Shown here piece by piece: positions 36,341 through 44,470 of a stretch of 64,000 nucleotides of DNA. The DNA comes from Tsukamurella paurometabola (lineage in GTDB: Bacteria > Actinomycetota > Actinomycetes > Mycobacteriales > Mycobacteriaceae): the NCBI RefSeq assembly GCF_900631615.1, contig NZ_LR131273.1:310001-374000 (forward strand). Reading direction: 5' to 3'. A program made the position numbers and the translations under genes. The notes below the pieces were generated by a model. It had not been told where the DNA came from. It worked only from the letters and a program-made list of their open reading frames with translations, and did no database searches. Positions within the stretch are counted from its first letter, which is position 1; the number at the start of each line of letters is the position of its first letter.

Positions 36341-37780
36341 ATGACCTCCGCACCCGTGTCCCTGGGCCACCGCGGGCTCGCCGTCCTCGGCGTCGCCTAC
36401 TTCCTCACGACCTACCTCTTCGCGTCGGCGAACGTCGCCGTCCCGGAGGTGGCGCGGCGGCTCTCCGCGTCACCGGCGCAGCAGACGCTGATCCTGGCGG
36501 CGTTCTCGGCGACGTTCGCGACGGCGCTGGTCCTGTTCGGGCGGCTCGGCGACAATCGCGGACGCAGGCGCATCTTCTTGGCCGGCCTCGCCGCGGTCGG
36601 GATCACCTCCGTCGCGGCCGGGTTCGCCCCGGACATCACCGCACTGATCGTGTTGCGCGCGGCGCAGGGCCTCGGCGCGGCGGCCTTCACGCCGCAGGTG
36701 CTCTCGACGGTGCAGGCCACCGCCACGGGTGAGGCGCGGCGCCGCGCGATCGCGGTGATCGCGGCGACCGCCGGCCTCGGCTTCTGCGGCGGTCAGGTGC
36801 TCGGGGGCGCCCTGCTCGCGTGGGATCCGGCCGGGCTCGGGTGGCGAACGGTCTGGTGGTCGGCCGCCGGAATCGCCCTGGTCGCCGCCGCCGGCGCGCG
36901 GGCGGTGCCCGACACCCGGGCGGAACGCCGGCTCCCGCTGGACTACCGCGGTGCGGCGCTGCTCACGGTGGCGCTGCTCGCCCTGCTCACCGGGCTCTCG
37001 GTGGGCGGGACGCTCGGCTGGCCGCCGCAGTCCGCGCTGCTGGTCGCCGTCGCGGCCGCGGCCGCGATCATCTTCTGGGCGGGGCAGCGTCGGGCGGAGG
37101 CGGCGGGCGGTGCCCCGATGCTCCCGCCGTCGGTGTTCGCGCACCGGCCGATCCGGGTCGGGCTGCTCATGGCCCTGCTGTTCTTCTCCGGCTACGGGGC
37201 ACTGGTCTTCGAGTACGCACTGGTGAGCGAGCACGCGCTCGGGATGACTCCCCTCGCCTCCGGCGTGGCCCTGGTGCCGTACGGCGCCGCCTTCGTGGCG
37301 GTCTCGCTGGCGCAGCCGGTGATCCATCGCCGGCTCGGCGAACGGACCATGCCGGTGGGCGCGGCACTCAACGCCGTCGGGCTGCTCGCGCTCGCGGTGA
37401 GCGGCCTCGCCGCGCCGCAGGTCTGGGCGTGGGCGGTGCAGCCCGCCCTGATCGTGGTCGGCGCGGCCCAGGCGATGCAGTTCGGGCCGCTGGTCGGGAC
37501 GATCATGGGCTCGGTGCCGGATCGCATCGCCGGCCTGACGGGCGGGCTGGTCTCGACGGCGCAGCAGGCCGCGTTCGCACTGGGTGTCGCCACGCTCGGA
37601 ACCGGCTACACGGCGCTGGCCTCCGGGATGCCCGCGCAGCGTGCCTTCGCGGTGGTCCTGGTCGTGCACGCGGGGCTCGCGGCCGCCTTCGCGTCGTGCG
37701 CTCGGAGCCTGCACCGCGCACCGTCGGACGACGGCACGGTGGCCCGCGCCCCGGGCGCGCCGGTCAGAAGTCGCCGTTGA
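36341..37780 (+). CDS. MFS transporter, DHA2 (14-helix drug:H+ antiporter) type
   Basis: A 479-residue inner-membrane protein with about 14 helices. Helix 1-2 FLTTYLFASANVAVPEVARRL, motif A GRLGDNRGRRRIFLAGL, motif C-like GLGFCGGQVLGGALL (antiporter glycine pattern) and a long second half fit EmrB/QacA-type exporters. Drug or metabolite export is inferred. Divergent XRE regulator next door. Its 3' end overlaps the convergent marR gene by 17 bases. Confidence 0.9.
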   Translation: MTSAPVSLGHRGLAVLGVAYFLTTYLFASANVAVPEVARRLSASPAQQTLILAAFSATFATALVLFGRLGDNRGRRRIFLAGLAAVGITSVAAGFAPDITALIVLRAAQGLGAAAFTPQVLSTVQATATGEARRRAIAVIAATAGLGFCGGQVLGGALLAWDPAGLGWRTVWWSAAGIALVAAAGARAVPDTRAERRLPLDYRGAALLTVALLALLTGLSVGGTLGWPPQSALLVAVAAAAAIIFWAGQRRAEAAGGAPMLPPSVFAHRPIRVGLLMALLFFSGYGALVFEYALVSEHALGMTPLASGVALVPYGAAFVAVSLAQPVIHRRLGERTMPVGAALNAVGLLALAVSGLAAPQVWAWAVQPALIVVGAAQAMQFGPLVGTIMGSVPDRIAGLTGGLVSTAQQAAFALGVATLGTGYTALASGMPAQRAFAVVLVVHAGLAAAFASCARSLHRAPSDDGTVARAPGAPVRSRR

Positions 37781-38264
37781 AGCGGCGCAGGGAACGGATC
37801 GCCTCCACCAGCGCGGCGGATTCGTCGTCGGGCATGCCGATGTCGGCGAAGACGTCGTTGAGCACCACGGTCGCCTTCTCCACCAGTTCCCGACCGTCCG
37901 GCGTGATGGCGACGAGGGTGGTGCGACCGTCGGTGGGGTGCGGCTTGCGCTCGACCAGCCCGGCCTCTCCGAGCCGGTCGATCGCGTGGGTCACCGACGA
38001 GACGTGCACCTGCAGCCGGGTGCTCGCCTTCGAGATCGGCAGCTCGCCGCGCTTGGTGAAGGCGAGCAGCCGCAGCAGCTCGAATCGGGAGAAGGACAGG
38101 CGGAAGGGCTTGAGCGCCGTTTCGATCCGCGCGAGCAGGATCTGGTGCGCGCGCATCACGGACGTGACCGCCTCCATGCCGGAGGCGATCTCGCCGCCCC
38201 AGCCCGCGTCCTCCCAGTTGCGGCGGGCGCGGGCGATCGGGTCCCGGGGGTCCGGCTCTGCCAT
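37764..38264 (-). CDS. MarR-family transcriptional regulator
   Basis: A 166-residue winged-helix protein. Recognition region LPISKASTRLQVHVSSVTHAIDRLGEAGLVERKPHPTDGRTTLVAITPDGREL is classic MarR. ATG 38264 has AGGAAGG about 8 bases upstream. It follows mmsB by 26 bases and so belongs to the mmsA-dehydrogenase-mmsB operon. The 18-bp palindrome at 41936-41953 in the mmsA/acyl-CoA synthetase spacer is the best candidate operator; an acyl-CoA or carboxylic-acid effector would fit. Confidence 0.92.
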   Translation of the reverse strand: MAEPDPRDPIARARRNWEDAGWGGEIASGMEAVTSVMRAHQILLARIETALKPFRLSFSRFELLRLLAFTKRGELPISKASTRLQVHVSSVTHAIDRLGEAGLVERKPHPTDGRTTLVAITPDGRELVEKATVVLNDVFADIGMPDDESAALVEAIRSLRRFNGDF

Positions 38265-38290
38265 CGCGCCCGCCTTCCTCGTCGTGGTTC

Positions 38291-39160
38291 CTACCTCAGC
38301 GTCTGAATGATCGCACTGAAGTCCAGGTCGCCGTTGTCCTGCGCGAACGCAGAGTACAGCTCCGCGGCGTGCGTGCCGAGCGGCGCGCTCGCACCGGTGG
38401 ACGAGACGGCGTCCATCGCCAGGCCCAGATCCTTGTTCATGAGGGCCGTCGCGAAGCCGGGCTTGAAGCCGTTGCCCGACGGTGCCCCCGCCACCGGCCC
38501 CGGCACGGGGCAGTTGGTGTGCAGCGACCAGCAGTTGCCGGTGGCGCCGGTGACCACGTCGTACAGCGCCTGATCCGCGAGGCCCAGCTTCTCGGCGAGG
38601 ACGAAGGCCTCGCCGACGACGATCTGCTGCACGGCGAGGATCATGTTGTTGCACACCTTGGCGGCCTGCCCGTTGCCGGAGCCGCCGCAGTGGATGACCT
38701 TGCCCGCCATCGGCTCCAGCACCGGCTGGGCCGCGGCGAAGGCGGCGTCGTCGCCTCCCACCATGAAGGCGAGGGTGCCGGCGTCGGCCCCCTTGACGCC
38801 GCCGGAGACCGGCGCGTCCACCTGCTGCATCCCGGCCGCCTCGGCCAGCGCGTGCACGGCCCGGGCGTCGTCGACCGAGATGGTGGAGCTGTCGATGAAC
38901 AGGGTGCCCTTCGCCGCGTTCGGGAGGACCGCCTCGTACACGGACGTCACGATGGCCCCGTTGGGCAGCATCGTGACCACGGCGTCGGCGCCGGTCACGG
39001 CCTCCTCGGCGGTGTCGATCACGGTGACGCCGGCCGCGCGCGCCGCGTCCTGCGCCGCGGGCACGAGGTCGAAGCCGCGCACGGTGTGCCCCGCGGCCAC
39101 GAGGTTCTTCGCCATCGGGCCGCCCATGTGGCCGAGGCCGAGGAATGCGATCGTGCTCAT
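38291..39160 (-). CDS. mmsB: 3-hydroxyisobutyrate dehydrogenase MmsB
   Basis: NAD-dependent enzyme of valine degradation, oxidising 3-hydroxyisobutyrate to methylmalonate semialdehyde. 289 residues: Rossmann FLGLGHMGGPMAKNL, substrate-binding DAPVSGGVKGADAGTL, and the catalytic Lys in GSGNGQAAKVCNNM. Together with the genes on either side it reproduces the Rv0751c-Rv0753c order. ATG with AGGAG upstream; 13 bases after the acyl-CoA dehydrogenase stop. Confidence 0.95.
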   Translation of the reverse strand: MSTIAFLGLGHMGGPMAKNLVAAGHTVRGFDLVPAAQDAARAAGVTVIDTAEEAVTGADAVVTMLPNGAIVTSVYEAVLPNAAKGTLFIDSSTISVDDARAVHALAEAAGMQQVDAPVSGGVKGADAGTLAFMVGGDDAAFAAAQPVLEPMAGKVIHCGGSGNGQAAKVCNNMILAVQQIVVGEAFVLAEKLGLADQALYDVVTGATGNCWSLHTNCPVPGPVAGAPSGNGFKPGFATALMNKDLGLAMDAVSSTGASAPLGTHAAELYSAFAQDNGDLDFSAIIQTLR

Positions 39161-39173
39161 GAGAGGTCTCCTC

Positions 39174-40337
39174 CTACTTGCCCTGGATGCGGGCGGCCTC
39201 GGCGCGGCCGATCACCATCCGCATGATCTCGTTGGTGCCCTCGAGGATCCGGTTCACGCGCAGATCGCGGACGATCTTCTCGACGCCGGTCTCGTGCAGG
39301 TAGCCGTATCCGCCGTGCAGTTGCAGCGCCTGGTCCGCGACCTGGAAGCAGGTCTCCGTGACGAACTTCTTCGCCATGGCGCACAGCTCGACCTTGTCGG
39401 GATCGTTCTCGTCGAGCGCCGTGGCCGCACGCCACAGGATCAGGCGCGAGGCCTCGAGCGAGGTGGCCATGTCGGCGAGGGCGAACCGGATGGTCGGCTC
39501 GTCGATCAGCTTCCGGCCGAACGTCTCGCGCTCTGTCATGTACCGCAGCGCCAGGTCGTAGGCGGCCTGCGCGCCACCGAGGGAGCAGGCGGCGATGTTG
39601 AGGCGGCCGCCGTTGAGCCCGTTCATGGCGATGCCGAAGCCCTTGCCCGCCCCCTCGGCGCCGCCGAGCATGCGCGACGCGGGGATCCGCACGTTCTCGA
39701 AGATCACCTGCGTGGTGGGCTGGCTGTGCCAGCCCATCTTGACCTCGGGCGGCCCGAAGGACAGGCCCTCGGTCCCCTTGTCCACCAGGAAGGTCGAGAT
39801 GCCGCGCGCGCCCTCGCCCTCGCTGCGGGCCATGACGACGTACAGGTCGGAGGCGCCGCCGCCGGAGATGAACTGCTTCGTGCCATTGAGGACGAAGTCG
39901 TCGCCGTCACGCTCGGCCCGGGTGGTCAGTGAGGCCGCGTCCGAGCCGGCACCCGGCTCGGTGAGGCAGTAGCTGGCCATGACGTCCATCGGCGCCAGCT
40001 TGGGGATCCACTCCCGCCGTTGCTCCTCGGATCCGTAGGTGTCCACCATCCAGGTGCACATGTTGTGGATCGAGATGAACGCCGCGGTCACCGGGTCGCC
40101 CTTGGCGAGCTCCTCGAAGATGCGGACACCGTCGAGCCGGCGCAGGCCGGACCCGCCCACGTCCTCGCGGGTGTAGATCGCGGCCATGCCGAGGCTGCCC
40201 GCCTCCTTCATCTCCGCGACCGGGAAGTGCTTGGCGGCGTCCCATTCGAGTGCGTACGGCGCGAGGCGCTTGCGGGCGAAGTCGCGCGCCATCTCGACGA
40301 TGGCGAGGTCGTCCCCCGTCAGGTTCGGGTAGGGCAC
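39174..40337 (-). CDS. fadE9: Acyl-CoA dehydrogenase, probably isobutyryl-CoA specific
   Basis: FAD enzyme of 387 residues that should convert isobutyryl-CoA to methacrylyl-CoA. Motifs: YCLTEPGAGSDAASL (FAD/substrate), and the C-terminal LQLHGGYGYLHETGVEKIVRDLRVNRILEGTNEIMRMVIGR, including the catalytic Glu in the EGTNE segment. Substrate is inferred from the mmsA/mmsB neighbours. GTG start, AGGAG 7 bases upstream, 9 bases after the mmsA stop. Confidence 0.93.
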   Translation of the reverse strand: MPYPNLTGDDLAIVEMARDFARKRLAPYALEWDAAKHFPVAEMKEAGSLGMAAIYTREDVGGSGLRRLDGVRIFEELAKGDPVTAAFISIHNMCTWMVDTYGSEEQRREWIPKLAPMDVMASYCLTEPGAGSDAASLTTRAERDGDDFVLNGTKQFISGGGASDLYVVMARSEGEGARGISTFLVDKGTEGLSFGPPEVKMGWHSQPTTQVIFENVRIPASRMLGGAEGAGKGFGIAMNGLNGGRLNIAACSLGGAQAAYDLALRYMTERETFGRKLIDEPTIRFALADMATSLEASRLILWRAATALDENDPDKVELCAMAKKFVTETCFQVADQALQLHGGYGYLHETGVEKIVRDLRVNRILEGTNEIMRMVIGRAEAARIQGK

Positions 40338-40346
40338 GTGCCGCTC

Positions 40347-41867
40347 CTAGTGCATCGTGGGGATGGAGAACTCCGCGCCGTCCTTGATGCCCGAGGGCCA
40401 GCGCGAGGTCACCGTCTTGGTCTTGGTGTAGAAGAGGATCGAGTGCGGGCCGTGCTGGTTCAGGTCGCCGAAGCCGGACCGCTTCCAGCCGCCGAAGGTG
40501 TGGTACGCCACGGGCACCGGGATGGGGACGTTGACGCCCACCATGCCGACCTCGACGCGGGAGACGAAGTCGCGCGCGGCGTCACCGTCGCGGGTGAAGA
40601 TCGCGACGCCGTTGCCGTACTCGTGCTCGGTGGGCAGTGCCAGGGCCTCCTCGTAGGTGTTGGCCCGGACGATGCACAGCACGGGACCGAAGATCTCGTC
40701 CGTGTAGATCGACATGTCCTTGGTGACGTGATCGAACAGGGTGGGGCCGAGGTAGTTGCCGCCCGAGAGGTCGGCGTCGCCGAAGGTCAGCTCGTCGCTG
40801 GTGCGCTCGCGGCCGTCGACCACGAGATCGGCGCCGGCGTCCACGCCCTGCTGGATGTAGTTCCTGGTGCGCTCGACGGCCGCCGGGGTGATGAGCGGCC
40901 CGTAGTCGGCCTTCGGGTCGTGGCTGTGGCCGACGCGCAGCTGTTGCACGCGCTCGACGAGGCGCTCGCGCAGGCGGTTCGCGGTCTCCTCGCCGACGGG
41001 CACGGCGACGGAGATCGCCATGCACCGCTCGCCGGCGGAGCCGTAGCCGGCGCCGATGAGGGCGTCCACGGCCTGGTCCAGGTCGGCGTCCGGCAGGATC
41101 ACCATGTGGTTCTTGGCGCCGCCGAAGGCCTGGCTGCGCTTGCCGTTCTTGGCGCAGGTCTCGTAGATGTACTGCGCGATGTCGGAGCTGCCGACGAAGC
41201 CGACGGCCTTGACGTCCGGGTTGTTCAGCAGCGCGTCGACCGCCTCCTTGTCGCCGTGCACGACCTGGAAGACCCCCTCGGGCAGGCCCGCCTCGATGAA
41301 CAGTTCGGCGAGGCGCACCGGCACGGAGGGGTCGCGCTCGGACGGCTTGAGGACGAAGGCGTTGCCGCACGCGAGGGCCGGGCCGGCCTTCCACAGCGGG
41401 ATCATCGCCGGGAAGTTGAACGGCGTGATGCCCGCGACCACGCCGAGCGGCTGCCGCATCGAGTAGACATCGATGCCGGTACCGGCGCCCTCGGTGTACT
41501 CGCCCTTGAGCAGGTGCGGGATCCCGATCGAGAACTCGATCACCTCGATGCCGCGCTGGATGTCGCCCTTGGCGTCGGCGACGGTCTTGCCGTGCTCGCT
41601 CGAGAGCAGCGAGGCGAGCTCGTCGACGTTCTGATGGACCAGCTCGATGAACTTCATGAAGACGCGGGCGCGGCGCTGCGGGTTGAACGCCGCCCACTCG
41701 ACCTGCGCCTTCTTGGCCCGCGCGACCACGTCGTCGACCTCGGCCGTGCTCGCCAGCGGGACGGTGGCCTGCACCTGGCCGGTGCTCGGGTCGAAGACGT
41801 CCGCGGAACGGCCGGTGCCCTCGACCCGTCGCCCATCGATGAAGTGCGGGATCGCCCGTACAGCCAT
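40347..41867 (-). CDS. mmsA: Methylmalonate-semialdehyde dehydrogenase (CoA-acylating) MmsA
   Basis: Tetrameric NAD/CoA-dependent aldehyde dehydrogenase of 506 residues giving propionyl-CoA and CO2 from methylmalonate semialdehyde in valine and inositol breakdown. Seen: GITPFNFPAMIPLWKAGPALACGNAFVLKPSE, VGFVGSSDIAQYIYE, QAFGGAKNHMVILPDADLD and the catalytic Cys in GSAGERCMAIS. ATG start with AGAAGGA upstream. First gene of the operon; its promoter region is shared with the divergent acyl-CoA synthetase. Confidence 0.96.
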   Translation of the reverse strand: MAVRAIPHFIDGRRVEGTGRSADVFDPSTGQVQATVPLASTAEVDDVVARAKKAQVEWAAFNPQRRARVFMKFIELVHQNVDELASLLSSEHGKTVADAKGDIQRGIEVIEFSIGIPHLLKGEYTEGAGTGIDVYSMRQPLGVVAGITPFNFPAMIPLWKAGPALACGNAFVLKPSERDPSVPVRLAELFIEAGLPEGVFQVVHGDKEAVDALLNNPDVKAVGFVGSSDIAQYIYETCAKNGKRSQAFGGAKNHMVILPDADLDQAVDALIGAGYGSAGERCMAISVAVPVGEETANRLRERLVERVQQLRVGHSHDPKADYGPLITPAAVERTRNYIQQGVDAGADLVVDGRERTSDELTFGDADLSGGNYLGPTLFDHVTKDMSIYTDEIFGPVLCIVRANTYEEALALPTEHEYGNGVAIFTRDGDAARDFVSRVEVGMVGVNVPIPVPVAYHTFGGWKRSGFGDLNQHGPHSILFYTKTKTVTSRWPSGIKDGAEFSIPTMH

Positions 41868-41895
41868 GGTGTGTCCTTCTCTCTTCGATCGAGGT

Positions 41896-41919
41896 ACATC
41901 GCGGGTTCTTGCGCGATGT
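41896..41919. promoter_or_regulatory. 8-bp inverted repeat in the mmsA leader/promoter
   Basis: ACATCGCG-N8-CGCGATGT, perfect, 29 bases upstream of the mmsA ATG. Could be a TetR-like operator or an RNA hairpin in the mmsA 5' UTR. Confidence 0.55.
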
Positions 41920-41935
41920 GTCGGTCATCACTATA

Positions 41936-41953
41936 TACTTGGATATCCAAGTA
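41936..41953. promoter_or_regulatory. 18-bp perfect palindrome, candidate MarR operator
   Basis: TACTTGGATATCCAAGTA overlaps a near-ideal -10 TATACT (41934-41939) reading toward the acyl-CoA synthetase. TATAGT on the other strand (41935-41930) may be the mmsA -10. Binding here would shut both divergent promoters. The MarR protein encoded at the end of the mmsA operon is the obvious candidate. Confidence 0.75.
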
Positions 41954-41973
41954 ATCAACCGGAGGATCTGAAA

Positions 41974-43641
41974 GTGGCTAGCACACAGGGGTATCGAGAG
42001 TTCCTCGCCGCGCGCGACCTGCTGGTCGAGCTCGCCGACGACTACGACGCGGCGCGGGAGCGGTTCAGCTGGCCGCAGCTCGACGAGTGGAACTTCGCGC
42101 TCGACTGGTTCGACCGGGTGGCCGAGGGCAACGACGCCCCCGCCCTGTGGATCGTCGAGGAGGACGGCTCCGAGTCGAAGTTCAGCTACGCCGAGATGAG
42201 CGCGCGGAGCAACCGGGTCGCGAACTGGCTCCGCGAGCGGGCCGTGCAGCCGGGCGACCGCATCCTCCTCATGCTCAGCAACCAGGTCGAGCTGTGGGAC
42301 GTGATGCTCGCCGCGATCAAGCTCGGCGCCGTGGTCATCCCGGCCACCACCCTGCTGGCCGAGGCCGACATCGCCGATCGCATCGCGCGCGGCGGCGCCA
42401 AGCACGTCATCGTCCGGAGCGAGCTCACCGAGCGGGTCCCGGCGGACGCGCAGGTCACCCGGATCGCCGTCGGCGATCCCGTACCGGGCTGGGAGTCCTT
42501 CGCCGCGGCGTACACCGCACCGTCGGACTTCACGCCCTCGCACGTCACGCACGCGGACGACACCCTGCTGCTCTACTTCACCTCGGGCACCACCAGCGCG
42601 CCGAAGCTGGTCGAGCACACGCACGCGAGCTACCCCGTCGGTCACCTGTCGACCATGTACTGGATCGGCCTCCGCCCCGGCGACGTGCACCTCAACGTGA
42701 GCTCGCCCGGCTGGGCGAAGCACGCGTGGAGCAACGTCTTCACCCCGTGGATCGCGCAGGCCTGCGTGTTCATCTACAACTACAACCGGTTCGACGCCGC
42801 CGCGCTGATGAAGCAGATGGAGAGCGCGGGCGTCACCAGCTTCTGCGCGCCGCCCACGGTGTGGCGCATGCTGATCCAGGCCGACCTCAGCGCGCTGTCG
42901 ACCCCGCCGCGGGTCGTCGTGGGCGCGGGCGAGCCGCTCAACCCCGAGGTGATCTCCCGGGTCCGGAACGCGTGGGGCGTGACGATCCGCGACGGCTTCG
43001 GACAGACCGAGACCACGGTGCAGGTCGCGAACACGCCGGGCCAGCCGCTCAAGGACGGCTCGATGGGCCGCCCCTGCCCCGGGTACGACGTGGTGCTCGT
43101 CGACCCCGCCACCGGCGAGCAGGGCGTCGACGAGGGCGAGATCTGCCTGCGCCTGGACCCGCGCCCGCTCGGCCTCATGGTCGGGTACCACGGCGATGCC
43201 GAGAAGACGGCCAAGGTCATGGAGGGCGGCGTCTACCACACGGGCGACGTGGCCTCGAAGGACGCGGACGGCTACCTGACCTACGTGGGCCGCACCGATG
43301 ACGTCTTCAAGTCGAGCGACTACAAGATCAGTCCCTTCGAGCTGGAATCGGTTCTGCTGGAGCACGATGCGGTGGCCGAGGCAGCCGTCGTCCCGGCACC
43401 GGACGAGCTGCGCCTGGCGGTGCCGAAGGCGTACATCGTCCTCGCCGAGGGCCACAGCCCGGACGAGGCCACGGCGAAGTCGATCTTCGACCACAGCCGC
43501 GAGCACCTCGCGCCCTACAAGCGCGTGCGCCGCATCGCCTTCGCCGAGCTGCCGAAGACGATCAGCGGCAAGATCCGCCGCGTCGAGCTGCGCAAGGCCG
43601 AGGAACAGGGCCTGACCTCCGCGGAGTTCCGCGAGTCCTGA
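41974..43641 (+). CDS. AMP-forming acyl-CoA synthetase
   Basis: A 555-residue ANL enzyme, medium/short-chain type. Seen: P-loop LLYFTSGTTSAPKLVEHTH, VVGAGEPLNPEVISRV, RDGFGQTETTV (A5), YHTGDVASKDADGYLTYVGRTDDVFKSSDYKISPFELE (A8 hinge) and the C-terminal catalytic Lys in KTISGKIRR. GTG 41974 is set by GGAGGA 7 bases upstream. Divergent from mmsA under a shared palindromic operator, so activation of isobutyrate or a related branched short-chain acid is inferred. Confidence 0.92.
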   Translation: MASTQGYREFLAARDLLVELADDYDAARERFSWPQLDEWNFALDWFDRVAEGNDAPALWIVEEDGSESKFSYAEMSARSNRVANWLRERAVQPGDRILLMLSNQVELWDVMLAAIKLGAVVIPATTLLAEADIADRIARGGAKHVIVRSELTERVPADAQVTRIAVGDPVPGWESFAAAYTAPSDFTPSHVTHADDTLLLYFTSGTTSAPKLVEHTHASYPVGHLSTMYWIGLRPGDVHLNVSSPGWAKHAWSNVFTPWIAQACVFIYNYNRFDAAALMKQMESAGVTSFCAPPTVWRMLIQADLSALSTPPRVVVGAGEPLNPEVISRVRNAWGVTIRDGFGQTETTVQVANTPGQPLKDGSMGRPCPGYDVVLVDPATGEQGVDEGEICLRLDPRPLGLMVGYHGDAEKTAKVMEGGVYHTGDVASKDADGYLTYVGRTDDVFKSSDYKISPFELESVLLEHDAVAEAAVVPAPDELRLAVPKAYIVLAEGHSPDEATAKSIFDHSREHLAPYKRVRRIAFAELPKTISGKIRRVELRKAEEQGLTSAEFRES

Positions 43642-43693
43642 CCCGCGCGCCGCCCACGCGGCGATCCGCATCGACATGTTCTAGATCGTGAAC

Positions 43694-43699
43694 TAGTTT
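43694..43699 (+). promoter_or_regulatory. -10 hexamer TAGTTT of the ABC exporter operon
   Basis: TAGTTT ends 6 bases before ATG 43706; leaderless start predicted. Confidence 0.45.
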
Positions 43700-43705
43700 C
43701 GTGGC

Positions 43706-44470
43706 ATGACCACACCAGCACCGCCGGCACTGCTCCTCGAGGACCTGCACGTCGCCTTCGGGGGCACGCCGGCGGTGTCGGGCGTGTCCCTGTGGGTGCC
43801 GCAGGGATCGATGTTCGGCCTCGTCGGCCCGAACGGCGCGGGCAAGACCACCTCGCTGTCGATGGCCGTGGGCCTGCTCCGGCCCGCACAGGGCCGGAGC
43901 CTCGTCTTCGGCGTCGACGTCTGGGGCGATCCGATCGCCGCCAAACAGCTCCTCGGGGTGCTTCCCGACGGCCTGTCACTCCCGGACCAGTTCACGGGCG
44001 CCGAGCTCCTCACCTACCTCGGCCGACTCCGCGGCATGCCGGAGGGGGTGATCGCGGCCCGGCGCGACGAACTCCTCCACGTGCTGGGTCTCGCCGGTGC
44101 CGATCGCACCGTGATCGCCGACTACTCGGCCGGCATGACGAAGAAGATCGGCCTCGCCGCGGCCCTCCTGCACAGCCCGCGGCTCCTGGTGCTCGACGAA
44201 CCCTTCGAGTCCGTGGACCCCGTGTCCAGCACCACGATCCGGACGATCCTCGTGGAGTACGTCCGCGGCGGCGGCACGGTGATCCTCTCCAGCCACGTCA
44301 TGGCCACCGTCGCCGAACTCTGCACCCACGTCGCGGTCATCAACGGCGGACGGGTCGCAGCGGCCGGCACCGTCGACCAGATCCGCGCGGGCGGCACGCT
44401 CGACGAGGCGTTCGTGCGCCTGGTCGGCGGGCCCGCGCACACGGGCGGACTGTCGTGGCTGCAGTCGTGA
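43706..44470 (+). CDS. ABC exporter ATP-binding protein
   Basis: A 254-residue DrrA/CcmA-type ATPase. Walker A LVGPNGAGKTTS, a diverged signature YSAGMTKKIGLA instead of LSGGQ, Walker B LLVLDEPFESVDP and H-switch ILSSHVM. The stop overlaps the permease start as GTGA. Ligand unknown; antibiotic or lipid export is typical for the family. Confidence 0.92.
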   Translation: MTTPAPPALLLEDLHVAFGGTPAVSGVSLWVPQGSMFGLVGPNGAGKTTSLSMAVGLLRPAQGRSLVFGVDVWGDPIAAKQLLGVLPDGLSLPDQFTGAELLTYLGRLRGMPEGVIAARRDELLHVLGLAGADRTVIADYSAGMTKKIGLAAALLHSPRLLVLDEPFESVDPVSSTTIRTILVEYVRGGGTVILSSHVMATVAELCTHVAVINGGRVAAAGTVDQIRAGGTLDEAFVRLVGGPAHTGGLSWLQS

